Positions 1 through 7,119 of a stretch of 10,779 nucleotides of DNA are shown piece by piece. The first letter of the stretch is position 1; the number at the start of each line of letters is the position of its first letter. A model generated the notes under the pieces. It saw only the letters and a program-made list of their open reading frames with translations, was not told where the DNA came from and ran no database searches. A program made the translations under genes and the position numbers. This stretch comes from Gemmatimonadaceae bacterium (GTDB lineage Bacteria; Gemmatimonadota; Gemmatimonadetes; Gemmatimonadales; Gemmatimonadaceae), in the NCBI GenBank assembly GCA_025936015.1, contig JAICUE010000049.1, positions 1 through 10,779 on the forward strand. The letters run 5' to 3'.

Positions 1-18
1 AGCAAGGACCGCAAATGA
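1..18 (+). CDS. 3' end of an upstream gene (partial)
   Basis: Frame 1 reads five codons (SKDRK) and then TGA at 16-18. The stop overlaps the ATG of the next small gene as ATGA, a common arrangement in co-transcribed, translationally coupled genes. Nothing can be said about the product because only five residues lie in the window. The evidence is the overlap alone. Confidence 0.35.
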   Translation, partial: SKDRK

Positions 19-185
19 CGCGCAGCGGAATCCTTCGGCTCCGCCTGACGTTCACCGCCTTCGGCTTCGCCATCTGGGCTTACGGCGCCCGCAGCGACCA
101 GCGGACCTTTCTCTGGGTCGGACTGGCGATCATGGCCCTGGCGCTCGTAGCACGCTTCATCCGCCCTTCGGACCCGCGGGTTTAG
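15..185 (+). CDS. small two-helix membrane protein, 56 aa, unknown function
   Basis: I do not recognise this gene. ATG at 15 is preceded by AAGGA at 4-8, six bases upstream, and overlaps the stop of the upstream frame (ATGA). The product is basic at its N-terminus (MTRSGILRLRL). It has a first hydrophobic stretch at about residues 12-25, a short polar turn (ARSDQR), and a second helix at about 33-49 ending in basic and polar residues (ARFIRPSDPRV). The most likely form is a hairpin inner-membrane protein with two transmembrane segments. Good start signals, high-GC codon use and the coupled start support a real gene. It may be an accessory subunit of the product encoded to the left, but that gene lies outside the window. 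No catalytic motif is visible. Confidence 0.6.
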   Translation: MTRSGILRLRLTFTAFGFAIWAYGARSDQRTFLWVGLAIMALALVARFIRPSDPRV

Positions 186-649
186 CCAGGTCTTCGCTAC
201 AGCGCGGAACTGCGGCTCGCGGCGTTGTCGACTCGGTGCTCTGACTGGCCGCGTAGAGCATTTTCTGGGGAGAAACAAGAGTAAAAAGAGTACGAAGGGA
301 CCGCCAACCTCGTGGCCACTACTCGCCCGGTCGAACCGATTGGGGCAAGCAGGGCGAGATCATCTCCCCCCGCTTGCCCAGAGTCGTTTGGGCTCCGGCC
401 GTAGAGGCATGGCACGAGGACGTCTCTCAAACTCCTGGTACTCTTTTTCCTCCCAGCCAAAGCTGTACGATCCCTGACGGACCGACAGGCGCGAACGCCC
501 CGAGCCGCCATCGGCCACCGTATCGGCGAGCCCGAAACAACGCCCGCGGTCCGCTCCGCTGCGCACCTCCCGACCGCCGCCGTCGATACCAAAATAGCCC
601 GAGTCGAACAGTCCCATTCGACACGCAAAGCTGCTAAATTTCAGGACTT
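186..649 (+). other. 464-base intergenic region, no convincing gene
   Basis: No tRNA, rRNA, tmRNA, RNase P or SRP RNA signature is visible. Open frames on both strands lack ribosome binding sites and read as low-complexity Arg/Ser/Ala text. The structures present are: a perfect 11-bp inverted repeat (283-293 with 438-448, AT-rich AAAAAGAGTAC); a hairpin (343-350 with 372-379, GGGCAAGC/GCTTGCCC, extended by GGG/CCC inside); and a short GTCGAA/TTCGAC pair at 603-608 and 617-622 just before the next gene. It probably holds the promoter and leader of the 650 operon and perhaps a small RNA. Neither is demonstrated. Confidence 0.5.
632..640 (+). promoter_or_regulatory. possible extended -10 element before the U32 gene
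   Basis: TG at 632-633, one base, then TAAATT at 635-640 resembles an extended -10 box. No good -35 is visible at the usual spacing. If it is used, transcription would start only a few bases before the ATG at 650, giving an almost leaderless message. That would fit the weak, very close AGGA at 643-646. This is a tentative reading. Confidence 0.22.
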
Positions 650-3145
650 ATGCAGCTGAAGCGCGTTCCTGAGCTCCTTGCTCCCGCCGGCTCACTCGAA
701 GCCGTTCGTGCCGCCGTCGCCAACGGGGCGGACGCCGTGTATCTCGGCGCCGAGCGCTTCAATGCGCGGGATGAGGGCGCGCAGCTGTCGATGGATGAGG
801 TCGAGGAGGCGTGCCGGATCGCGCATGAGCGCGGGCGCCGGATCTACCTCACCTTCAACATCCTGTTCAAGCCGTCCGAGCTGCGCGATGCCCTCCGTTT
901 TCTTGGAGGCGCGGTCGATCGGGGGATCGACGCGGCGATCGTCCAGGACATCGGCATCGTCCGCCTCATCCAGCGCGTCTACCCGGAGCTGGAGATTCAC
1001 GGCTCGACGCAGATGACGGTCCACGACGCGACCGGTGCGGCAGTCATGCGCACGTTAGGCGTCGAGCGGGTCGTGCTCGCCCGCGAGAACACCCTCGGCG
1101 ACATTCGCGCGATTCACGCCGCGGTGCCCGAGCTCGGCCTCGAGAGCTTCGTCCATGGCGCGCTCTGCATCTCGTACTCGGGGCAGTGCTACATGTCCGG
1201 GATGATCTCCGAGCGGAGCGCGAACCGCGGCTCGTGTGCGCAGTCATGCCGGAAGGATTACATCCTCACCGATTCGGCGACCGGTGCGGAGCTCGATCGC
1301 GGCTACCTCATTTCGGCCAAGGACCTCGCCGCGTACGAGCATCTTGCGGGAATCGCCGACGCTGGCGTAGCCTGCCTCAAGATCGAAGGACGCAAGAAGA
1401 AGCCGGAGTACGTCGCAACGGTCACGCGCGAGTACAAGCAGTTCCTCGGCGCCGTCGAGCGCGGTGAGCCGCTCCCCGCGCCGGGGGAGGAAGTCGCGCC
1501 GCTCGTTCAGATCTTTTCGCGCGGCTTCACCGGCGGAATGTACGGTGGTCGCGCCGGACGCAGCTACATCACGCGCAACCAGCCCGACAATCGCGGGCGC
1601 GAGCTCGGCACAGTGATCGGCTTCGAGCGCGGCGAGCTGATCATCGAGGTGCGCGATCCGGTGCTCGTTCGTGATGGACTTGGCTTCGAGCCGCCCGAGG
1701 GTACGTCGGGTGAGACGACCGGCTTCCAGGTGAGCGAGGCCCGGACGATTTCGTCCGCTAACGGCATTAATCGTCAGGCGATCGCCACGCGCGTTCGCAT
1801 CCCGGCGGGCTGGCGAGTGGTTCGCTCGAGCGAAGCCGCACTGCTCGAGCGCGCGCGGGCGAGCTACGCCGCACTCGACGTCGCGATCCGCCGTCGGAAG
1901 ACGCGCCTCGACGTCCGTGTCTTCGGCGCAGCCGGCGCGCCGCTCAAGGCGGTGTTCACCGCCGACGGCGAGTCCGTAACCGTCCACTCCGAGCCGACCC
2001 TCGCCCCCGCAACAGCGCGCGCGCTCGCGAAGGACGCACTGCGCGAGCAGCTCGGCCGGCTCGGCGACACCCCATTCGTCCTCGGCGCGCTCGACGACGC
2101 AGCGTTAGGCAGCGGACTGTTCCTGCCGATCAGCGCATTGAACCGGCTGCGCCAGGATGCGGTCGCCGAGCTGATGACGCGTCGCGACTGGGCTCGGGAA
2201 GCGGCCGCAGCGGAGCGCGACGCGACCATCGACGCCGCGCTCGCGACCATCGACACGGCCCGCCCGGTCGAAGCACCGACGGCGGCCGGGTTCGCGCTGC
2301 GGGCATCGGTGTTCACGCTCGACGATGCCCGCGCTGCCGCCGACGGTGGCGCGACGGAGATCGTCTTCGACCCGTTCCTCCGCCACCCCGCGCCGCCCCG
2401 CGCCCGGATCACTGCGCTGCGCGACGAGCTCGCGGCCCGCGGCATCGGGTTCCGTCTCCGGACGCCGAGCATCGTTCGCCCGGAGGAACGGCCGCAGCTG
2501 CAGAAATGGCTCGACCTCGGGATCCCGCTGCTCTCGGGACATCTCGGACTTGTTGCCGAGCTCGGACGCGCGGGCCGGGACGTCATCGCCGACTACGCGG
2601 TGAACTGCTTCAACCAGCACACCGCCGCCGAGCTCTTCGCGTTAGGCGCGAAGCGGATCACGCTGTCGGTCGAACTCACCGCCGACGAGATGCACGCCAC
2701 GGCGGAGCCGTGGGCTGGCGCGGGCTTCGACGTCTTCCTCTACGGCCGCCCCGAGGGGATGACCATCGAGCACTGCGTGCTCTCCGCCGCGTTCGATCGT
2801 GAGCCGACGACCTGCCGCGATCTCTGCGTCCAGAAGCACACCAACGTGCTGCTGACTGATCCGACCGGCTACACCTTCCCGGTAGCCACAGATTCGGCGT
2901 GCCGTAACCGGCTGTTGCATTCGCGTCCGGTGGACGGCAGTGAGTACCTGCCGCGGCTCTGGGCGGGCGGGATTCGCGGCTTTCAACTCGTGTTCAACAT
3001 CGCTGGCGATCCGGTTGCGGAGATCGTCACGCGCTACCGCGCGCAACTTGATGCACTGTCCGCCGGTGACGCCGCTGCGCGCGGCTCGGTGCGCGAGCTG
3101 CTTGGCGCCGGCTTTACGCGAGGGCACTTCGCGCGTGCGGTGTAG
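650..3145 (+). CDS. two-lobed U32 peptidase-family protein (RlhA/UbiU-UbiV-like), 831 aa
   Basis: The N-terminus is a typical U32 start (PELLAPAGSLEAVRAAV). The U32 signature region follows at about residues 165-204, with Cys173, Cys180, Cys196 and Cys200, and Cys242 lies just before the family motif LKIEGR. A middle region (about 288-400) carries the GFTGGMYGG motif, and about 420-512 looks like the DUF3656 module (TPFVLG...GLFLPISALNRLR). A second U32-like barrel runs from about 546 to 815, with Cys709, Cys722, Cys726 and Cys751. E. coli U32 members include RlhA, needed for 5-hydroxylation of 23S rRNA C2501, and the [4Fe-4S] proteins UbiU/UbiV of oxygen-independent ubiquinone hydroxylation. 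An RNA- or metabolite-hydroxylating Fe-S protein is therefore more likely than a peptidase. RlhA is about 650 residues, so this is a long form with a duplicated lobe. The ATG at 650 matches the expected N-terminus. It is the first gene of the operon; the exact substrate is not settled. Confidence 0.9.
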   Translation: MQLKRVPELLAPAGSLEAVRAAVANGADAVYLGAERFNARDEGAQLSMDEVEEACRIAHERGRRIYLTFNILFKPSELRDALRFLGGAVDRGIDAAIVQDIGIVRLIQRVYPELEIHGSTQMTVHDATGAAVMRTLGVERVVLARENTLGDIRAIHAAVPELGLESFVHGALCISYSGQCYMSGMISERSANRGSCAQSCRKDYILTDSATGAELDRGYLISAKDLAAYEHLAGIADAGVACLKIEGRKKKPEYVATVTREYKQFLGAVERGEPLPAPGEEVAPLVQIFSRGFTGGMYGGRAGRSYITRNQPDNRGRELGTVIGFERGELIIEVRDPVLVRDGLGFEPPEGTSGETTGFQVSEARTISSANGINRQAIATRVRIPAGWRVVRSSEAALLERARASYAALDVAIRRRKTRLDVRVFGAAGAPLKAVFTADGESVTVHSEPTLAPATARALAKDALREQLGRLGDTPFVLGALDDAALGSGLFLPISALNRLRQDAVAELMTRRDWAREAAAAERDATIDAALATIDTARPVEAPTAAGFALRASVFTLDDARAAADGGATEIVFDPFLRHPAPPRARITALRDELAARGIGFRLRTPSIVRPEERPQLQKWLDLGIPLLSGHLGLVAELGRAGRDVIADYAVNCFNQHTAAELFALGAKRITLSVELTADEMHATAEPWAGAGFDVFLYGRPEGMTIEHCVLSAAFDREPTTCRDLCVQKHTNVLLTDPTGYTFPVATDSACRNRLLHSRPVDGSEYLPRLWAGGIRGFQLVFNIAGDPVAEIVTRYRAQLDALSAGDAAARGSVRELLGAGFTRGHFARAV

Positions 3146-3205
3146 CGTCACGCGACGGAACGATTCGATGTCGCTCGCGTGGCGCGGGAACGCGAAGGTC
3201 GGAAG

Positions 3206-4513
3206 ATGAGCACTCGCCCGACTATCGAGGACGCGCGCGCCGCTCTCCAGACGCACTTCGGTTACCCCGATTTTCGGCCGGGGCAGGCGCGCGCCGTGGG
3301 CGCGGTGCTCGACGGGCGTGATACTCTGGTCATTCTCCCCACCGGGGGCGGGAAGTCGATCTGCTATCAGATTCCCGCGCTGCTCCTTCCAGGGCTGACC
3401 GTCGTGGTCTCCCCGCTCATCTCGCTGATGAAGGACCAGGTCGACGCGCTCACGGCGCGCGGGCTGCCGGCGGCGTTCGTCAACAGCACGCTCTCGAGCG
3501 GGGAGGTATCGGATCGCCTCGCGCGCGCTGCACGCGGTAAGATCAAGCTGCTGTACGTCGCCCCCGAGCGGTTCGACTTCGCCAACACCGCCGAGCGCAT
3601 TGCGAAGATGGGCGTCTCGCTCCTGGCGCTGGACGAGGCGCACTGCATCAGCGAATGGGGCCATGATTTCCGCCCGAGCTACCTGCGGATGGCGCAGGTC
3701 CGCGAACGGTTAGGCAACCCGCCCGTCGTCGCGTTGACCGCGACCGCGACCCCCGAGGTCCGCAAGGACATCGCTCGCCAGCTCCGGCTTCGCGAGCCCG
3801 AAACGGTCATCACCGGCTTCGATCGCGTCAACCTGCGCTATCATGTCATCCCGACGCGCAGTGATGACGAGAAGGACGCGGCGCTCGTGCGCGCGGTTCG
3901 CGAGGCGGAAGGTCTCGCTGTGGTCTACGCTTCGACGCGACGCGCTGTCGAACGCGTCGCTCGCGTCCTCGAGAAAGCGCGCATCCCATCGGTGGCGTAC
4001 CACGCCGGGCTCGACGACCGGCACCGCAAGGACGTGCAGGAAGCGTTCATGCGCGAGGACGTTCGCGCGATCGTCGCGACCAACGCCTTCGGCATGGGGA
4101 TCGACAAGCCTAACGTTCGGCTGGTCATCCATCACGCGATGCCGGGGACGCTCGAGGCGTACTATCAGGAAGCCGGTCGTGCCGGGCGCGATGGATTGCC
4201 CTCCGATTGCGTGCTGCTGCACAGCTTCCCCGATCGCTTCACCCACGAGTTCTTCATCAAGGGCGCCTACCCCGAGCGAGCCGTCGTCGAGCGCGTCTAT
4301 AACGCGATCTCGCGCGACGCCGACGCGAACGGGAAGCTCGAGGACCTCGATCCCGAACGGCTCGCGCTCCGCGCCGCGGGCAAGACCTCGCCGCGTGAGG
4401 TCGAATCGGTGCTGCGCATCCTCGTCGCCGCCGGCGCGGTCCTGCGCGAGAGTGAGTCGCAGAGCCGCGTGCACCTGCGCCTCCTCGCGACGGCGGATCG
4501 CATCAAGCGCTAG
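3206..4513 (+). CDS. recQ: RecQ DNA helicase, N-terminal part (helicase core), ended by an in-frame TAG
   Basis: RecQ is a 3'-5' ATP-dependent DNA helicase of recombination and fork repair. All core motifs are intact: motif 0 FGYPDFRPGQ (18-27), Walker A PTGGGKS (45-51), SPLISLMKDQ (69-78), DEAH (143-146), LTATATP (177-183), the VAYHAGL region (263-269), ATNAFGMGID (291-300) and motif VI QEAGRAGRDG (321-330). After motif VI the usual RecQ zinc cysteines do not follow. Instead a winged-helix-like stretch continues to residue 435, as in RecQ forms whose zinc motif comes late. The frame stops at TAG 4511-4513 and reopens at once in the same frame, where the missing zinc and HRDC domains lie. I prefer ATG 3206 (GAAGG seven bases upstream) over the in-frame GTG at 3179. 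The gene lies 60 bases after the U32 gene. Activity without the downstream part is uncertain. Confidence 0.9.
   Translation: MSTRPTIEDARAALQTHFGYPDFRPGQARAVGAVLDGRDTLVILPTGGGKSICYQIPALLLPGLTVVVSPLISLMKDQVDALTARGLPAAFVNSTLSSGEVSDRLARAARGKIKLLYVAPERFDFANTAERIAKMGVSLLALDEAHCISEWGHDFRPSYLRMAQVRERLGNPPVVALTATATPEVRKDIARQLRLREPETVITGFDRVNLRYHVIPTRSDDEKDAALVRAVREAEGLAVVYASTRRAVERVARVLEKARIPSVAYHAGLDDRHRKDVQEAFMREDVRAIVATNAFGMGIDKPNVRLVIHHAMPGTLEAYYQEAGRAGRDGLPSDCVLLHSFPDRFTHEFFIKGAYPERAVVERVYNAISRDADANGKLEDLDPERLALRAAGKTSPREVESVLRILVAAGAVLRESESQSRVHLRLLATADRIKR
4511..4513 (+). other. in-frame amber codon interrupting recQ
   Basis: The reading frame of 3206-4513 continues without a shift into 4532-5323. 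Across the junction it reads IKR-stop-LGPEQA-MELALL. One substitution, for example GAG (Glu) to TAG, would create this stop. The bases after it (CTC GGA) keep normal coding character. A GGAG at 4522-4525 lies six bases before the ATG at 4532, so restart of translation is possible. Confidence 0.85.
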
Positions 4514-4531
4514 CTCGGACCGGAGCAGGCA

Positions 4532-5323
4532 ATGGAGCTCGCGCTGCTGCGCGCGCTCTGGAAGTCCGGCGGTGGGGATCGCGTCTACAGCGGCGCAACC
4601 ATCGATCTCGAGACACTCCCGCCCGGCCTCGGCGGGGCGCAGAGCACGACTCCACTGCTCGAGTCGCTGCAACGACGGCAGTTCCTCACCTTCGAGCGCG
4701 ACGGGGGCGGTGCGCGCCTCGCCCGCCCCGGCGCGCCCCTCTCATCGATCGCGATCGACTGGGAAACGCTCGACCGCCGGCGGCGCGGCGACCTGGCGAA
4801 GCTCGACGCGGTACAGCAATACGCCTACACGCGCGGTTGCCGTCGCGGATTCGTCCTTCGATATTTTGGCGACCCGGCGGCGCGGCCGAGTTGCGGCGCG
4901 TGCGACAATTGCATGGGGACGCATGTGCCGGCCTCCGATGCGTCCGCCGCCGCGCGAACGAAAACGCGACGACGGAGCGAGCCCGCACCGGCGAATGGAC
5001 GTCGCGGGAGCGGGCGGGTCGTCGGTACTGACGATGTCCTTGTGCGATTCGAGGACGGCGGCATCGCCGACGCACCGCAGCTCGACGCGGCAGCGGAAGC
5101 GATGCTCAGCCGCCTGAAGGCGCTGCGAACCTCGATTGCCCGTGAGGACAAAGTACCGGCGTTCGTCGTGTTTCCTGATCGCACGCTCGCCGAGCTGGCC
5201 GTCAGGCGGCCGCGGTCGGCCAACGCGATGGCCGACGTTCGAGGGGTTGGACCGATGAAACTGGAGAAGTACGGCGAGCGATTCCTCGCAGTGCTTCGTG
5301 ACGAAGAAACCGAAGCCGCCTGA
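4532..5323 (+). CDS. recQ: RecQ C-terminal part: zinc-binding and HRDC domains, 263 aa
   Basis: This is the remainder of RecQ, in the same frame as the helicase core and separated only by TAG and six codons. Residues 1-85 look like the end of the winged-helix region. The zinc module follows: QQYAYTRGCRRGFVLRYFG, then the CGAC and NC residues, with Cys103, Cys121, Cys124 and Cys127. A basic, Ala-rich linker runs at about 135-163. An HRDC-like domain (DNA-binding, about 185-258) ends with the characteristic ADVRGVGPMKLEKYGERFLAVL. If translated alone from ATG 4532 (GGAG six bases upstream), it would be a DNA-binding fragment without ATPase. It might associate with the upstream half, or the gene may simply be broken. 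The stop lies three bases before the next gene. Confidence 0.85.
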   Translation: MELALLRALWKSGGGDRVYSGATIDLETLPPGLGGAQSTTPLLESLQRRQFLTFERDGGGARLARPGAPLSSIAIDWETLDRRRRGDLAKLDAVQQYAYTRGCRRGFVLRYFGDPAARPSCGACDNCMGTHVPASDASAAARTKTRRRSEPAPANGRRGSGRVVGTDDVLVRFEDGGIADAPQLDAAAEAMLSRLKALRTSIAREDKVPAFVVFPDRTLAELAVRRPRSANAMADVRGVGPMKLEKYGERFLAVLRDEETEAA

Positions 5324-5326
5324 GGA

Positions 5327-6544
5327 ATGGACGACTCGCTGTATTTTTCCGAGCAGCACCTTGCCGTGCGCGACATGGTCCGCGATTTCGCGCGATCCGA
5401 AGTTGCCCCGGTCGCGCGCGCGCTCGACGAGGAAGGCAGGTTCCCGTGGGAGAACGTCCGCAGGATGGGCGAGCTCGGGCTGCTTGGCGTTCCATGGCCC
5501 GAGGAGCTGGGCGGGGCGGGACTCGACCTGCTCAGCTACATCATCGCCATCAACGAGATGGCGAAGGTGGATGCGTCGCACGCGATCACGATCTCGGCGC
5601 ACACGACGTTAGGCACGTCGCCGATCGTCAACTTCGGCACCGTGCAGCAGAAGAAGCGGTACGTCCCGCTCCTCGCGAGCGGCTCGGTCCTCGGCGGATT
5701 CGGGCTCACCGAGGCGAGCGCGGGCAGCGACGCCGGCGGCACCAAGACGACCGCCGTCCGGAAGGGTGGCCATTACCTCCTGAATGGCAGCAAGATCTTC
5801 ATCACGCACGGCGGCGTCGGCGAGATCTTCGTCGTTACCGCGGTAACGGACCCGTCGAAGGGGACGAAGGGGATCAGCTCCTTCATCCTCACCAAGGAGA
5901 CGACCGACCTGGAAAAGACCAGGGCAGTCGGCGTCGGCCATGACGCGTCGCTCGTGCCGATGAAGGGATTTCGTTCGGGCAAGAAGGAGGACAAGCTCGG
6001 GTGGCGCGCCTCCGATACGCGCGAGCTCGTCTTCGAGGATGTCGAAGTCCCGGCGGAGAACCTGCTCGGCGAAGAGGGGAAGGGGTTCGCGAACTTCATG
6101 CGGACGCTCGACTCCGGACGCGTCGGCATCGCCGCGCTGTCGTTAGGCATCGCCGAGGGAGCGTATGAGGAGGCGGTCAAGTACGCCGCGCAACGCAAGC
6201 AATTCGGCCAGCGGATCGCGGACTTTCAGGGGATCAGCTTCCAGCTCGCCGACATGGCGACCGAGATCGAGGCGGGGAAGCACCTCACCTTTCATGCGGC
6301 GTGGCTGGCGATGCACGGCAAGCCATTCGCGAAGCAGGCCGCCCAGGCGAAGTTGTTCTGCTCCGAGCTCGCGATGCGCAATACGATCAAGGCGATCCAG
6401 GTGCACGGCGGCTATGGCTACACGAAGGACTACCCCGTGGAGCGCATGATGCGCGACGCGAAAATCTGCGAGATCGGCGAGGGGACGTCGGAGATCCAGC
6501 GCCTCGTCATCGCACGCCACATTCTGAAGGAGCTCGCGGATTGA
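5327..6544 (+). CDS. acyl-CoA dehydrogenase (short-chain/butyryl type), 405 aa
   Basis: This is an FAD enzyme that oxidises acyl-CoA to trans-2-enoyl-CoA in beta-oxidation, passing electrons to ETF. It begins in the family style (LYFSEQHLAVRDMVRDFA). It carries signature 1, FGLTEASAGSDAGG (125-138), and signature 2, QFGQRIADFQGISFQLADM (292-310). The C-terminal GGYGYTKDYPVERMMRDAK is followed by GEGTSEIQRLVIARHI, which places the probable catalytic base at Glu385, as in short-chain acyl-CoA dehydrogenases. At about 405 residues it is slightly long for a family of around 380. The extra residues seem to sit at about 195-215, before GKKEDKLGWRASDTREL. The ATG comes three bases after recQ; the GAGG at 5322-5325 is very close, and translational coupling with recQ is likely. 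Chain length preference cannot be read from the sequence. Confidence 0.93.
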   Translation: MDDSLYFSEQHLAVRDMVRDFARSEVAPVARALDEEGRFPWENVRRMGELGLLGVPWPEELGGAGLDLLSYIIAINEMAKVDASHAITISAHTTLGTSPIVNFGTVQQKKRYVPLLASGSVLGGFGLTEASAGSDAGGTKTTAVRKGGHYLLNGSKIFITHGGVGEIFVVTAVTDPSKGTKGISSFILTKETTDLEKTRAVGVGHDASLVPMKGFRSGKKEDKLGWRASDTRELVFEDVEVPAENLLGEEGKGFANFMRTLDSGRVGIAALSLGIAEGAYEEAVKYAAQRKQFGQRIADFQGISFQLADMATEIEAGKHLTFHAAWLAMHGKPFAKQAAQAKLFCSELAMRNTIKAIQVHGGYGYTKDYPVERMMRDAKICEIGEGTSEIQRLVIARHILKELAD

Positions 6545-7119
6545 CCGCGTCCGAACTCGCCAAGAAGCTGCGCCTTCCGCTCGGCTTCATCCTCGCCGCG
6601 CTGTACCTCGTCTTCGCTCCGCTCGCGCGTACCTTCACCTGGCAGTCGCTGCTGATCGGCGGCATCGTCGCGCTGATCGGGGTTCTCATCCGGGGCTGGG
6701 CCTCGGGTCACATCATGAAGAACGACCGGCTGGCGACCACCGGCCCGTATGCCCACACGCGGAACCCGCTCTACTTCGGCAGCTTCCTGATCTCCGTCGG
6801 CTTCGCCATTGCCGCGCACTGGGCGCTCGTGTTTCTGGTCGGGATCTTCTTCCTCGTGATCTACGCGCCGACGATGGCGCGCGAGAAGGCGAACATCAAA
6901 GGCCGCTTTCCGCACGACTACCCGAAGTACCAGAACAACGTCCCGGCATTCTTTCCGCGCATCTTCCCGTGGCGCGGCTCCGGGATGCCGGCCGAGGGCG
7001 TCGGGTTCAGCATGGATCTGTACATGAAGCACGGCGAGTGGAAGGCAGCGTTAGGCTACGCCGGCGCGATGGTCTACCTCGGGATTCGACTCTGGATGAA
7101 GACGCGACACGGCGCGTGA
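6541..7119 (+). CDS. isoprenylcysteine carboxyl methyltransferase-family membrane protein, 192 aa
   Basis: This is an integral membrane protein of the ICMT/phospholipid-methyltransferase family. It has hydrophobic segments at about residues 13-29, 35-52, 79-109 (a helical hairpin) and 168-184. The family motif GPYAHTRNPLYFGSFL (68-83) and the later YPKYQNNVPAFFPRIFPW (127-144) match the S-adenosylmethionine-binding region of ICMT-like enzymes. The substrate is unknown: bacterial members methylate varied lipids or small molecules, and some are unassigned. The best start is TTG at 6541. It overlaps the previous stop as TTGA and has GAAGGAG (6526-6532) eight bases upstream. The alternative is a longer frame reaching back through the acyl-CoA dehydrogenase gene, which is not credible. 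It ends the 650-7119 operon. Confidence 0.88.
   Translation: MTASELAKKLRLPLGFILAALYLVFAPLARTFTWQSLLIGGIVALIGVLIRGWASGHIMKNDRLATTGPYAHTRNPLYFGSFLISVGFAIAAHWALVFLVGIFFLVIYAPTMAREKANIKGRFPHDYPKYQNNVPAFFPRIFPWRGSGMPAEGVGFSMDLYMKHGEWKAALGYAGAMVYLGIRLWMKTRHGA

Noticed and set aside
197..628. Minus-strand open frames of 143 and 85 residues in the first intergenic region
   Set aside because: No ribosome binding site precedes either ATG, no motif is recognisable, and the composition is what a GC-rich non-coding strand gives. The 85-residue frame has a slightly protein-like stretch (YSFGWEEKEYQEFERR), but it coincides with the inverted repeat.
1244..1987. Minus-strand 247-residue frame within the U32 gene
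   Set aside because: It lies wholly inside a strongly supported gene on the other strand. Long antisense frames are common in GC-rich DNA and it has no recognisable domain.
3179..3205. Upstream GTG start for recQ adding nine residues
   Set aside because: The ATG at 3206 has GAAGG at good spacing, and MSTRPTIEDARAAL fits RecQ N-termini better than the Arg/Glu-rich extension.
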